A DNA stretch of 50,983 nt from NCBI GenBank assembly GCA_902763885.1, contig CACWTU010000019.1:1-50983 (forward strand). The letters run 5' to 3'. The DNA is from an uncultured Bacteroidales bacterium (lineage in GTDB: Bacteria; Bacteroidota; Bacteroidia; Bacteroidales; Bacteroidaceae). This document shows positions 7,007 through 15,965 of the stretch, in pieces. Within the stretch, counting starts at the first letter, position 1. Each line of letters begins with the position of its first letter. The translations under genes were made by a program, and so were the position numbers. Below the pieces are notes generated by a model, which was given only the letters and a program-made list of their open reading frames with translations, was not told the origin of the DNA and searched no databases.

Positions 7007-8896
7007 ATGAAACACATTGCTCTTATTCTTGCTGCAGCAGCAGTATCATACAGCACAGTAAAGGCTGCCGAACCTTCAGACAAAACCATTCAGGAAGTAG
7101 TTATAACCGGTACACGCAGTGCCACCGATGTACGTCATCTGTCACAGACCGTCAACGTAATTGACCGCTCCGCCATTGAGGAGACCAACCGCACATCACT
7201 CCTGCCCCTGCTTTCAGAGCAGGTTCCCGGCCTATTCATCACACAGCGCGGTTACGCCGGTTACGGAGTATCTGATGGTGCAGCTGGAGCAATATCAATG
7301 CGTGGTATGTCTGGTGCATCAGCTCGTATGATTGTCCTTATTGACGGTCATCCTAACTATGCAGGAATTTTTGGACATCCCATAGCCGACTCTTACCAAT
7401 CACTTATGACAGAAAGAGTAGAAGTGGTACGTGGTCCGGTATCAATGCTATATGGATCAGGTGCAATGTCTGGTGTCATTAACATTGTAACAAAGAAACC
7501 GCAAGACGGCACTCACGCTTACCTGCACGCCGGATATGGTTCTTTCAATACCACCGAGACCGAATTCTCAGTCAACACGCAACAGGGCAAGTTCAGCGCC
7601 GTGGCGTCAGGTTCATATAACCGCACTGACGGCCATCGCGACAACCTGAACTTTGAACAATTTGGCGGATATGGCAAATTGGGCTATGAGATTTCAAAGA
7701 ACTGGAACGCATCAGCCAACATTGACATAACACGTTTCAAGGCATCATATCCGGGACCAGAGAATAATCCATTAAATGATGCAGACCAGGATATCACCCG
7801 TGGAACAACAGCTCTTTATGTTGAGAACAATTATAACCGAACATCGGGAACCATAAGCCTGTTTTACAGTTGGGGTGACCATTGGATTAACGATGGATAT
7901 CGTGGAACTAAACCATTACCCTACCGTTTCAAATCATATGACGAGATGTTAGGAGCATCGGCATGGCAGAGCGCAAGCCTATTTGATGGCAATCGCCTGA
8001 CTGTGGGATTTGATTATTACCGTTACGGTGGCAAAGCCACAAAAAGTTATATTGAAGGACCCAAAAACGGATTTGATTCCTTATACGTTGACAAACGCGA
8101 GGACGAAATGGCTGGCTACGTTGAGATGCGTCAGGATTTAGGTTCATGGTTAACCCTGAACGCAGGTTTTCGTGCTGATCATCATTTTACTTTAGGTACA
8201 GAAATAGTACCTCAATTCGGTGCAGCCATTCATCTACCAGCCAATGCCGAGGTTAAACTGTCAGTTGCAAGAGGATTCCGTTATCCAATATTAAGAGAAA
8301 TGTTCATGTTTCCACCCCAAAACACAGAACTCAAGCCGGAATCACTTTGGAACTACGAACTGGCATTCTCTCAGAGTCTGTTCAACGGCCGTCTCAATTA
8401 CGGAATCAACCTATTCCATCTAGAGGTAGAGAATCTTATACAGACCCTACGTACCCCCAAAGGGCCCAAGAACCAAAACAGCGATGGACTGAAAAACACC
8501 GGTGTTGAAATTCAGGCTTCATACCTCATCACAAAAAATATTGCAGTAAATGGAAACTACAGTTTCTTGAAGATGGAAGACCCAGTTGTAGGTATCCCTG
8601 CACACAAAGCATATCTGGGTGGTTCATTCAGCAAAAACGGCTGGCACGCCAGCACTGGGCTGCAGTACATAAACTCTCTTTACACTACGCCCAAATCTAC
8701 GCAACCCCCCACAGTCTTAGCCAACGAGCAAAAGGAGGACTTTCTGCTCTGGAACGCCCGCTGCTCATACCAGTTGACCGATATGGTACAGCTTTGGGTA
8801 AACGGTGACAACCTGCTTAACACCAAGTATCAGATCAATGACGGATATCCCATGCCGGGTATATCCTTTATGGCTGGTATCAACCTGTCATTCTAA
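7007..8896 (+). CDS. TonB-dependent outer-membrane receptor (metal/cofactor type)
   Basis: 629 residues. Signal peptide of about 20 residues (MKHIALILAAAAVSYSTVKA), TonB box-like TIQEVVITGTR, plug domain to about residue 160 (SMRGMSGASARMIVLIDGHP; ERVEVVRGPVSMLYGSGAMSGVINIVTK), then a beta-barrel ending with the terminal Phe strand (MPGISFMAGINLSF). It lacks the N-terminal carboxypeptidase-like domain and the SusD partner of glycan SusC systems. This and its size point to the BtuB/CirA/haem-type class that imports metal chelates or cofactors. The NikR-like regulator just upstream supports a metal-related substrate, which cannot be named from sequence. The convergent permease gene ends 7 bases downstream. 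Confidence 0.93.
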   Translation: MKHIALILAAAAVSYSTVKAAEPSDKTIQEVVITGTRSATDVRHLSQTVNVIDRSAIEETNRTSLLPLLSEQVPGLFITQRGYAGYGVSDGAAGAISMRGMSGASARMIVLIDGHPNYAGIFGHPIADSYQSLMTERVEVVRGPVSMLYGSGAMSGVINIVTKKPQDGTHAYLHAGYGSFNTTETEFSVNTQQGKFSAVASGSYNRTDGHRDNLNFEQFGGYGKLGYEISKNWNASANIDITRFKASYPGPENNPLNDADQDITRGTTALYVENNYNRTSGTISLFYSWGDHWINDGYRGTKPLPYRFKSYDEMLGASAWQSASLFDGNRLTVGFDYYRYGGKATKSYIEGPKNGFDSLYVDKREDEMAGYVEMRQDLGSWLTLNAGFRADHHFTLGTEIVPQFGAAIHLPANAEVKLSVARGFRYPILREMFMFPPQNTELKPESLWNYELAFSQSLFNGRLNYGINLFHLEVENLIQTLRTPKGPKNQNSDGLKNTGVEIQASYLITKNIAVNGNYSFLKMEDPVVGIPAHKAYLGGSFSKNGWHASTGLQYINSLYTTPKSTQPPTVLANEQKEDFLLWNARCSYQLTDMVQLWVNGDNLLNTKYQINDGYPMPGISFMAGINLSF

Positions 8897-8903
8897 GCAT
8901 CAG

Positions 8904-11261
8904 TTACTCGCTCTTGATTACATCGGCCGGATTCTCACGGGCAATACGCAGCACGCTGCATACTACCACAAGATAGATAAGGGCAGCCATTCCAGTCAGG
9001 ACTACAGCATAAATCCACCAGCTTACCACTGCCTGCTGCTGGAACTGCCCCCGCCAATGGTTTATGAACAGGAATCCCAGGCCGAATGCAGGAACGGAGG
9101 CCACAGCCAGTATCATGCCGTACTGGCGCAGGAATATGGAGAACACCTCCCATGTCCTGGCGCCGAATGTCTTGCGGATGGCAATTTCCCTGCGTCTCTT
9201 GCGGCAGGAGAGTATCACCACAGACCATACACCTGATACAGATATGAGTATGCAGATTGCTGAGAAGATGAACAACAATGGGAACAGTTTCATTGTACTC
9301 TCAACTCTTCTTTCCAAAAATGCATCCTCTGAAAAAAGTAGCCTGCCCGAAAGACCCATCTTGTCAATCTCCTGTTCCAACTGAGCACGGGTTCCCTCCT
9401 TGTATTGAATGTAAAGAGTGGCATATGACGATGAACCGTTTATCAGATACAAGGGTAAGGGTCTTTTAAGAGGTCCGGCAAAATACATCTCCTTCAAGAC
9501 AGCTATCACCTTGAATTCCCTGGGTCTGTTGGAAGCATCCCATGCGCCCCATTTGGGACGAAGATATATAGACTTGCCAACCGCGTCCTCAAGTCCAAGC
9601 TGCCTGGCCACATCGGCCGTTATTACAATCTCATTCTCCCAGTTCAGCCTGCGCTGCGGCAGTTCACCCTGCACTACGGTAAAGCCGTAAATCGGTCTCC
9701 ACGGTTCCTGTATTCCGCCGTCGGTACAAGCCGCTATACCTTCATCATCCGGATCCACTGAAAGATAGCCGTCAGACAAGCCTATATTTACGCCGCCCAT
9801 AAGCAGAGTGCCATCAGCAATAACCTCTTCTACCATCGGCAAGCCCTTTATCTGATCTATAAACCCAGATGTATCCACCTCTCTGAATCCGTTCTCATCA
9901 TAGACATATTTCTGGCCCATCTCAAGCAACGCCCTGTTCTTTGTAGCCAGCCCCCAATCCTTCTTGAATATATCCCGGTACTGATGACTGATACATACGG
10001 TAGAGAAGACAAAGAATATGCTGAATGCCAGCTGTACGGCGACACTCACCTGTGACAGCACGTTTGACGAACGCTTGTTTACAACTGATTCATGCAACAA
10101 TCTCCTGCTTACCAGGTGTGACAACGCAGTGCAAAGCATCACTGAGAATACAAGTATAATGAGCATAAACAGCAGGCTGCCACCTATAAAGTAGGATTCC
10201 GGCAGATCAAAGCCTGCAAAGGTGCAGAAGGGCCCCACAAGGAACAGATCGGCCACAATACCTATGGCATATGCTATTGCCAGCACCACAAGGATATTCA
10301 CTGACAGCATTACGGTAAGATCCCTTGGCGTTGAGCCATGAACCACGCGAAGTCCCATCTCATGACGTCTGTCAGCAAGGCTGTTCAGGAAGAATATCAG
10401 ATAGTTGATTATTGAGCAGATTATAAGCAACAGGCTTGTCCACGAGATAATGGTGACACTGTCCATACTCATTTCAAGGAGATTGCCCCTTAGAATCTTA
10501 TGTATTCCACTGATATTTACAGGAACATATTCTCTCTTATAATGGCTGTTGTATTCAAGGATTGAGTTACTCACTTTATCAGCAAGAGCATTAAGGTCAC
10601 ATCCCGGCTTAACCTTAACCAGAACATCCGTGACCTCTCCATAATGACGGCGTCCCTGAGACTCTTCACAAACCAGCATGGCAAAATCAAGGAAAGAGTG
10701 TTTCCAGTCCTTGATGACTGCTCCTACATAATGGATTCCGCTGTCAAAAAACCAACGGTTGTTTCCGAAATCATCTATGGCCTTACCGATGGGATTCTCA
10801 TCGCCAAAACACTCTTTTGCATATGATTCCGATATGGCTACCAGACCAGGATCATTAAGAAAGTTCATATCACCCTTTACCAGTTCCAGATTAAACAATT
10901 TGGTAAAGGATTCATTGATTATGATGACACGTTTTGTTCCACTGGCACCACCCCATCTTTCAAAGGGCACGACCATCTCCACTTCCGGCCACTTGGACAT
11001 ATCATCAAATGACTTAATATATGCCTGAAAAGGCCTGATATCACTGCTAAGGCTCTCCGATTTGTTTGCATCGCTTACATCAAAAGACCAGATATTCTGC
11101 CAATCCTTATGGAAAGTATCATAAGTATTCTCATAGTGGACGCAGATGGATGTGAGGCAGAAGCAAACAAATCCTGCCGCAAGCCCCAGGATGCAGATTG
11201 TGTTCTGGAGCGCGTATCTCTTAATGTTACGCAGCGCAATTGTAAGGTAATGGATAAACAT
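8904..11261 (-). CDS. FtsX/MacB-type ABC transporter permease
   Basis: 785 residues. Layout: N-terminal membrane segment (about 20-45), periplasmic MacB-PCD-like domain, a three-helix FtsX block in the middle (about 270-395: LLLIICSIINYLIFFLNSLADRRHEMGLRVVHGST), a second periplasmic domain, and a second FtsX block at the C-terminus (SGVWSVVILSCRKRRREIAIRKTFGART). This duplicated architecture is the long single-chain permease common in Bacteroidetes for lipoprotein/antimicrobial-type export. No ABC ATPase gene adjoins it here, so its partner must be encoded elsewhere. A TAAATTTG -7 box precedes it. Confidence 0.9.
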   Translation of the reverse strand: MFIHYLTIALRNIKRYALQNTICILGLAAGFVCFCLTSICVHYENTYDTFHKDWQNIWSFDVSDANKSESLSSDIRPFQAYIKSFDDMSKWPEVEMVVPFERWGGASGTKRVIIINESFTKLFNLELVKGDMNFLNDPGLVAISESYAKECFGDENPIGKAIDDFGNNRWFFDSGIHYVGAVIKDWKHSFLDFAMLVCEESQGRRHYGEVTDVLVKVKPGCDLNALADKVSNSILEYNSHYKREYVPVNISGIHKILRGNLLEMSMDSVTIISWTSLLLIICSIINYLIFFLNSLADRRHEMGLRVVHGSTPRDLTVMLSVNILVVLAIAYAIGIVADLFLVGPFCTFAGFDLPESYFIGGSLLFMLIILVFSVMLCTALSHLVSRRLLHESVVNKRSSNVLSQVSVAVQLAFSIFFVFSTVCISHQYRDIFKKDWGLATKNRALLEMGQKYVYDENGFREVDTSGFIDQIKGLPMVEEVIADGTLLMGGVNIGLSDGYLSVDPDDEGIAACTDGGIQEPWRPIYGFTVVQGELPQRRLNWENEIVITADVARQLGLEDAVGKSIYLRPKWGAWDASNRPREFKVIAVLKEMYFAGPLKRPLPLYLINGSSSYATLYIQYKEGTRAQLEQEIDKMGLSGRLLFSEDAFLERRVESTMKLFPLLFIFSAICILISVSGVWSVVILSCRKRRREIAIRKTFGARTWEVFSIFLRQYGMILAVASVPAFGLGFLFINHWRGQFQQQAVVSWWIYAVVLTGMAALIYLVVVCSVLRIARENPADVIKSE

Positions 11262-11285
11262 CTATAGGACTTTTAATTTTTACCC

Positions 11286-11318
11286 CAAATTTATCCGCTC
11301 ATCGGACCTATATCCAAG
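11286..11318 (-). promoter_or_regulatory. promoter of the FtsX-type permease gene
   Basis: On the minus strand TAAATTTG (11286-11293) matches TAnnTTTG, with CTTG (11315-11318) 21 bases upstream as a degenerate -33 element. The start codon follows about 25 bases later. The -33 part overlaps the terminator of the gene upstream. Confidence 0.45.
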
Positions 11319-11348
11319 AAAAAAGGGCAAAATCGTTGATTCTGCCCC
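11317..11348 (-). terminator. terminator behind the serine hydrolase gene
   Basis: On the minus strand GGCAGAAT-CAACG-ATTTTGCC followed by CTTTTTT forms a stable stem-loop with a T tract, about 30 bases after the stop at 11380. It separates the serine hydrolase from the permease gene transcribed in the same direction. Confidence 0.75.
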
Positions 11349-11379
11349 AATATTGTCCAAAAATTTGACACTTTCCCTA

Positions 11380-12456
11380 TTACAGTGCCGGAATCAAGTA
11401 CTTCCAGATTATATCCATATAAGGCTGGTAGACATTGGAATCAGTGGTTAGAACCAGAACGGCATCCTTATCGGGGAATACCATGAAATATTGTCCGTTG
11501 GCACCATCGGCACGATAGCCGTTGTCGGCACATATCCACATCTGATAGCAGTAACCCTTGGCCCACTGGTTATTCTCTTTGGTTATGCCCAAACGAGGCA
11601 TATCCTCCAAACGTGTTCCGGCAGGACCTGACTCCACCTTGTAAGTTGACATCTCCTTGACCCATTTCTTGGGAATCACCTGCTTGCCGTTCCACTTGCC
11701 CTTCTGGAGCATACACTGTCCCATGCGGGCCATATCCTCAGTCTTAAGGTGCAGACCCCATCCGCCGCAGCTCAATCCCTGCGGACTCTTGTCCCATTCC
11801 GGCTTCTCAATACCCAGGGGTTGCCACAGACGGGTGTCCAGATAGTCATTCATATCCTGACCGGTAACCTTGTTTATTATAGCCGATAACATATAGGTTC
11901 CCACAGAATTGTAAACAAAATAAGTACCTGGAGTATGAGTCACTGGATATGCCAGGAATCCCTCCACCCAGTCAGGAGCATCAAAATTATGAAAATCAAT
12001 AGCCACATCATGCCCACAGGTCATGGTGAGCAGGTCACGGATGGTCATCCTTGCCAGATTTTCATCCAGATTGGCAGGCAGTTTCTCTGGAAAGAAACTG
12101 AAAACAGGATCATCTACCCTAATCAGGCCCTCGTTAACAGCAAAGCCAATTGCTGTAGCGGTAAATGTCTTGCTCACCGACCACATGGTATGCGGTTTAT
12201 CGGCACTCTCACCGTTGTACCACCGTTCCAGCACCACTTTTCCGTGCTTGAGTACCATGATACTGTGCAAGTTGATATGGTCCCTACCCTGAGGTTCGGT
12301 CCGCGTAGCCTCATAAAAAGCATCGGCCGCAGCGATAAGTTCATTACTGGCCTTGCCACGCTTCAACTCGTTATTATTGGTGGTAGAATCACAGGCCGCG
12401 AACTGCATAATCACAGCAGTCGCCATAACAGCAGCTAAAATACGCAATGTTCTCAT
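11380..12456 (-). CDS. class-C beta-lactamase-like serine hydrolase, lipoprotein
   Basis: 358 residues. The N-terminus is a lipoprotein signal (MRTLRILAAVMATAVIMQFAAC, Cys about 22), so the protein is anchored in the envelope. The active-site SxxK is in WSVSKTFTATAIG (about residue 94), and the YxN motif is in FVYNSVGTYML. The third-motif region near the C-terminus reads ADGANGQYFMVFP rather than KTG/HxG, as in esterase or peptidase relatives of class C beta-lactamases (PF00144). It could be an esterase, D-aminopeptidase or peptidoglycan-related enzyme; beta-lactam resistance should not be assumed. Confidence 0.9.
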   Translation of the reverse strand: MRTLRILAAVMATAVIMQFAACDSTTNNNELKRGKASNELIAAADAFYEATRTEPQGRDHINLHSIMVLKHGKVVLERWYNGESADKPHTMWSVSKTFTATAIGFAVNEGLIRVDDPVFSFFPEKLPANLDENLARMTIRDLLTMTCGHDVAIDFHNFDAPDWVEGFLAYPVTHTPGTYFVYNSVGTYMLSAIINKVTGQDMNDYLDTRLWQPLGIEKPEWDKSPQGLSCGGWGLHLKTEDMARMGQCMLQKGKWNGKQVIPKKWVKEMSTYKVESGPAGTRLEDMPRLGITKENNQWAKGYCYQMWICADNGYRADGANGQYFMVFPDKDAVLVLTTDSNVYQPYMDIIWKYLIPAL

Positions 12457-12482
12457 AATGAATAATTAGTAACTTATTTCTC

Positions 12483-12515
12483 CAAAGATAGTCATTATCT
12501 TCAGAATCAGGCAAC
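12483..12515 (-). promoter_or_regulatory. promoter of the serine hydrolase gene
   Basis: On the minus strand TATCTTTG (12483-12490) is a perfect TAnnTTTG box, with GTTG (12512-12515) 21 bases upstream. The ATG follows 26 bases downstream of the -7 box. Confidence 0.55.
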
Positions 12516-12572
12516 CAGCCTCCCTGTCATTTCCCTTCTCCTGGTCGCAATTGATAATTTTGAATGATAAAG

Positions 12573-12603
12573 TTTGTTTTATTCATGATTACTATTACAT
12601 TTA
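12573..12603 (+). promoter_or_regulatory. promoter of the small lipoprotein gene
   Basis: TTTG (12573-12576), 19 bases, then TACATTTA (12596-12603), one base off TAnnTTTG. The ATG is at 12636. Confidence 0.5.
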
Positions 12604-12635
12604 CAACGTGTTAACCTATTAAACCAATTTGACTT

Positions 12636-12962
12636 ATGAAGAAATTATTCCTCATTGCCTTGTCAGGTATCGCTCTCTTTGCATTCTCCGCATGCGGAAG
12701 CAAAGGGTCTCAGGAGTTCAAAGACTCAAAGAAGCTTATTGAGAACGTCAAGAAAGCTGCAAACAGTGCCAAATCTTGCGAAGAATTACAGGAAGCCGGC
12801 CTTTCTCTATTGGCAGGCGCACTGACATCTGCCTCTTATTCAGATGGAGAAAAGATGACCGATGCAGAAAAGAAGAAAATTGAAGATCTCACGAAAGAGT
12901 TGAATGAAACTTTTGAAAAGATCAGCAAGAAACTGGATTGCAGCGGTTTCTCACTGTTCTGA
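12636..12962 (+). CDS. small helical lipoprotein of unknown function
   Basis: 108 residues. The signal MKKLFLIALSGIALFAFSAC carries a lipobox (FSAC; Cys20). The mature part is mostly charged helix (EFKDSKKLIENVKKAANSAKSCEELQEAG; MTDAEKKKIEDLTKELNETFEKISKKLDCSG), with two further cysteines (in KSCEEL and LDCSG) that could form a disulphide. It is monocistronic, with its own promoter upstream and a strong terminator right after the stop. I do not recognise the family; similar short Cys-containing helical lipoproteins are frequent in Bacteroidales. Confidence 0.85.
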   Translation: MKKLFLIALSGIALFAFSACGSKGSQEFKDSKKLIENVKKAANSAKSCEELQEAGLSLLAGALTSASYSDGEKMTDAEKKKIEDLTKELNETFEKISKKLDCSGFSLF

Positions 12963-12976
12963 TTTTTTCCGGATTT

Positions 12977-13013
12977 AAAAAGTGCGATGGCAGTTTTTTC
13001 CATCGCACTTTTT
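12977..13013. terminator. bidirectional terminator
   Basis: Arms AAAAAGTGCGATGG (12977-12990) and CCATCGCACTTTTT (13000-13013) are perfectly complementary, with runs of A before and T after. It ends the small lipoprotein transcript and, read from the other strand, the valS-helicase transcript. Confidence 0.93.
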
Positions 13014-13031
13014 TTCATACAATAAGGAGTG

Positions 13032-15056
13032 TTATCGGCGGGATTTCTTTGGCTTGGTGACGGTGCGGGATGCTTTGCGTCCGTTCACTTTTTCTTTACG
13101 GCCCGATGACTTCTTCTCCTTGCGTTTGGATGGCACAGTAGGGACTGTCCCCTTTGTGCCATTTCGGAAGAACTGACGCCAGTCACCGTTTTCAAAATCG
13201 CGCCAGAAATCATCATCCTGCGCCACCTGCACCTTGGGGGCACGTTTAGGAGTGCGTGATGTCTTTTCCTCGCGATAAGCTCTCTCCTCACGGGTTGGCT
13301 TACTCTCCTTATGAGGTTTAGCCTCCCTACGGGGTTTATCCTCACGATAAACTTTCTCTTCCCGAACTGGTTTCTCTTTACGGGGTTTGCGTTCACGTGC
13401 CGGTTTCTCTTCCCGTGGGGTTCCATCCTCTGAGCGTGTCTCGGCAACCTCCACATTTACCTCACGGCCCTTGTAGTTCACCCCGTTCATGCCCTCAATA
13501 ATCTCCTCTGTGTACTCCTCCGGGCACTCAAAGAATGAGAAGCTCTGCATCAGGTCAATACGGCCCACATCCACGCGCCCGGCTACATTACGGTTGAGCA
13601 TCTCAATGATATGGACTGGCTGTACGTGATCCTTCTTACCTATATTGATAAAGAAACGGGTATAACCTTTCTGAGCCCGATGACGGTCCTTTTTCTTACG
13701 TTTCTCTGCATCAGCATCACTACGGGTTACCTCCTCCAGTTCAGGAGCATCCTGATAGTAACGCACAAACCGTCCGAACTCACGGGTCACGATACGCTTT
13801 ATGATATCATTCTTGTCCATCCAATCCAGACGGCGGAAAATCTCAGGCAGGAACTTCTCAATCTGTTCCTCATTAACCTGAATGCGCTCCAGGTCATCAA
13901 TAACCTTGTAGAGTTGCTTCTCACATATCTGGGTACCGGTAGGCATCGTACCCTGCACGAATGTCTTGCCGATGGCCTTCTCTATGAAACGGATCTTGCC
14001 TTTCTCACGCAGATTGACGATTGATATGGATACACCCTTCTTACCTGCTCTGCCTGTACGGCCGCTGCGATGGGTATAGTTCTCAATATCATCAGGCAGT
14101 CCAAAGTTTATAACATGAGTCAAATTATCCACATCAAGACCGCGTGCAGCCACATCAGTAGCCACCAAAAGCTGCAGCTGATGCTTGCGGAACTTGTTCA
14201 TAGTGAGGTCACGCTGTGCCTGTGACAGGTCACCGTGCAGTGAATCGGCATTATAGCCGTCCTGCATCAGCTTATCGGCAATCTCCTGCGTCTCCAGACG
14301 GGTACGGCAGAAAATGATTGCGTATATGGATGGGTAATAGTCAACAATACGTTTCAGAGCCAGGTACTTGTCTTTGGCATGTACCATATAATAGACATGC
14401 TCCACGTTCTCAGCACCCTCATTACGTGTGCCGATGACAATCTCGCGGGCATGATTCAGGTACTTCTGCGATATGGCCTGAATCTCCTTGCTCATGGTGG
14501 CCGAGAACATAAGCATCTTACGCTCTACGGGAACCGATGACAGAATCTTCTCCAGATCCTCAGAGAAACCCATATTGAGCATCTCATCGGCCTCATCAAG
14601 GATTACGGTGCGGATTGTGTCAAGACTCACCACACCACGTTCCATAAGGTCAATAAGACGGCCCGGAGTGGCTACAATCACGTGTGCTCCGCGCTTGAAA
14701 TTACGTATCTGGTTCTCTATCGATGAGCCACCGTACATGGGGATTACGTGCAAGCCCTCTATATAGTGGGAGAAATCAGCCAGGTCACTGGCTATCTGCA
14801 CACACAGCTCACGCGTAGGGCTAAGTATAAGGAACTGAGCCTCTGAACTATCTACATCAGTCTGCTGGATTACCGGAATGCCGTATGCGGCAGTCTTGCC
14901 GGTTCCGGTCTGGGCCAATGCCACTACATCACCGCTGCCCTCCTCCAAAAGGTATGGTATGACAGCCTCCTGGACCGGCATGGGCTGCTCAAATCCAAGT
15001 TCCTCAATTGCCTTGAGTATCCTCTCAGATACACCAAGTTCACGGAATGAACTCAT
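13032..15056 (-). CDS. DEAD-box ATP-dependent RNA helicase, CsdA/DeaD type
   Basis: 674 residues. Motifs in order: Q motif (FRELGVSERILKAIEELGFEQPMPVQ), Walker A AQTGTGKT, PTRELCVQ, VILDEADEMLN, SAT, then the second RecA domain with HRSGRTGRAG. A DbpA-like RNA-binding domain lies at about 475-550 (TRFFINIGKKDHVQPVHIIEMLNR), followed by a long Lys/Arg/Glu tail. It unwinds structured RNA in ribosome assembly and cold adaptation. The tail contains an in-frame REP-like repeat (13130-13162) coding for NGTKGTVPTVP. The gene lies 12 bases behind the coiled-coil membrane protein gene, in a run that starts with valS. Confidence 0.95.
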   Translation of the reverse strand: MSSFRELGVSERILKAIEELGFEQPMPVQEAVIPYLLEEGSGDVVALAQTGTGKTAAYGIPVIQQTDVDSSEAQFLILSPTRELCVQIASDLADFSHYIEGLHVIPMYGGSSIENQIRNFKRGAHVIVATPGRLIDLMERGVVSLDTIRTVILDEADEMLNMGFSEDLEKILSSVPVERKMLMFSATMSKEIQAISQKYLNHAREIVIGTRNEGAENVEHVYYMVHAKDKYLALKRIVDYYPSIYAIIFCRTRLETQEIADKLMQDGYNADSLHGDLSQAQRDLTMNKFRKHQLQLLVATDVAARGLDVDNLTHVINFGLPDDIENYTHRSGRTGRAGKKGVSISIVNLREKGKIRFIEKAIGKTFVQGTMPTGTQICEKQLYKVIDDLERIQVNEEQIEKFLPEIFRRLDWMDKNDIIKRIVTREFGRFVRYYQDAPELEEVTRSDADAEKRKKKDRHRAQKGYTRFFINIGKKDHVQPVHIIEMLNRNVAGRVDVGRIDLMQSFSFFECPEEYTEEIIEGMNGVNYKGREVNVEVAETRSEDGTPREEKPARERKPRKEKPVREEKVYREDKPRREAKPHKESKPTREERAYREEKTSRTPKRAPKVQVAQDDDFWRDFENGDWRQFFRNGTKGTVPTVPSKRKEKKSSGRKEKVNGRKASRTVTKPKKSRR
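13130..13162. repeat. REP-like hairpin inside the helicase gene
   Basis: ATGGCACA (13130-13137) and TGTGCCAT (13155-13162) are perfect arms around TAGGGACTGTCCCC, itself a GGGAC/GTCCC palindrome. The repeat resembles the intergenic ones (GGCACA..GGGAC..CCCCTTTGTGCC) but here is exactly 33 bases, 11 codons, and keeps the frame. It adds a Gly/Thr/Val/Pro stretch to the otherwise Lys/Arg/Glu-rich tail. Confidence 0.8.
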
Positions 15057-15068
15057 TCTTGGGGTTTA

Positions 15069-15965
15069 TCAGTTAAGTGTAACGCTCTGCTCGCCTATCA
15101 TCACACCGTCCACGAACAGGTAAGCGGTGTATGTACCGGCACTCAGATACTCCTCCACATCCCAGTACATTGTAACCTCCTGCTGCTCGCCGGTGTATTC
15201 AATGTACTTCTTGGCCGAGTACTCCAATGCCACGTTCTCATATTGGAACGTATTGCCTGCATCCTTGACCAGAGGTTCACCATCAGGCTTGGTGAGGCGC
15301 AGATATACAATCTTCTCACCCGTCTTGACGGTAATATTCTTGACAATGGTAAAGTTTACCATAAACTGTGTCACGTTTTTGACCTTCTTCTCCTCCTTAC
15401 CGCGCTTGTTACGGGGTGTTACGGTAATGGCTGCAGCATCAAGCTGTGAAGCAAGAGCCACTTTCTCCTCTGCCTTCTCCTTATCAACAGTAAGCTGCTC
15501 CACAACCTTGGTCTGCTCCTGATACTGCTGACGCACACGGGTATTCTCCCTGGCAAGCTGCTTGTTAATCTGGTCCAATGAGTCTATCTGAATGATATAT
15601 GTGCGCATAACTTCACGCACGGTAGCCAACTCCTTCTTGAGTCGGGTTATCTCAGCTGCATTGGTAGCTTTGGTCTGGCGCAGTTCCTCCAAGAGTTGCT
15701 GTGTACGCTGTTTCTCCTTGTCCAACTGACGGATAAGTGAATCATTTGAGATATGGACCTTCATCTCATCATATTGCATGGCGAATCCGGAGTACTCATT
15801 CTCCATCTCCTCCTTTTCAATCTCAAAGAGTTGGGTCATCTCCTCTATCTCACGATTCTTATCCTGTCCGTCCTTGAAGAGATAGACTACAGCACCGGCA
15901 AGCAATACAATTGCCAGAATGGCAATGACAAGACCAGCTTTACCTGATTTCTTTTCTTCTTCCAT
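15069..15965 (-). CDS. membrane-anchored coiled-coil protein of unknown function
   Basis: 298 residues. Lys/Glu-rich short N-terminus, one membrane segment at about residues 11-30 (GLVIAILAIVLLAGAVVYLF), then a long coiled coil (about 35-170). The C-terminal domain of about 115 residues is beta-rich and Ig-like (IVKNITVKTGEKIVYLRLTKPDGEPL; GTYTAYLFVDGVMIGEQSVTLN). Its ATG overlaps the valS stop by one base (TAATG), indicating translational coupling. The role is unknown; topology suggests the coiled coil and Ig-like domain face the periplasm. Confidence 0.85.
   Translation of the reverse strand: MEEEKKSGKAGLVIAILAIVLLAGAVVYLFKDGQDKNREIEEMTQLFEIEKEEMENEYSGFAMQYDEMKVHISNDSLIRQLDKEKQRTQQLLEELRQTKATNAAEITRLKKELATVREVMRTYIIQIDSLDQINKQLARENTRVRQQYQEQTKVVEQLTVDKEKAEEKVALASQLDAAAITVTPRNKRGKEEKKVKNVTQFMVNFTIVKNITVKTGEKIVYLRLTKPDGEPLVKDAGNTFQYENVALEYSAKKYIEYTGEQQEVTMYWDVEEYLSAGTYTAYLFVDGVMIGEQSVTLN

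Noticed and set aside
11380-12456. Beta-lactamase resistance gene
   Set aside because: Only SxxK and YxN fit; the third motif is not that of a true class C enzyme, and many relatives are esterases or peptidases.
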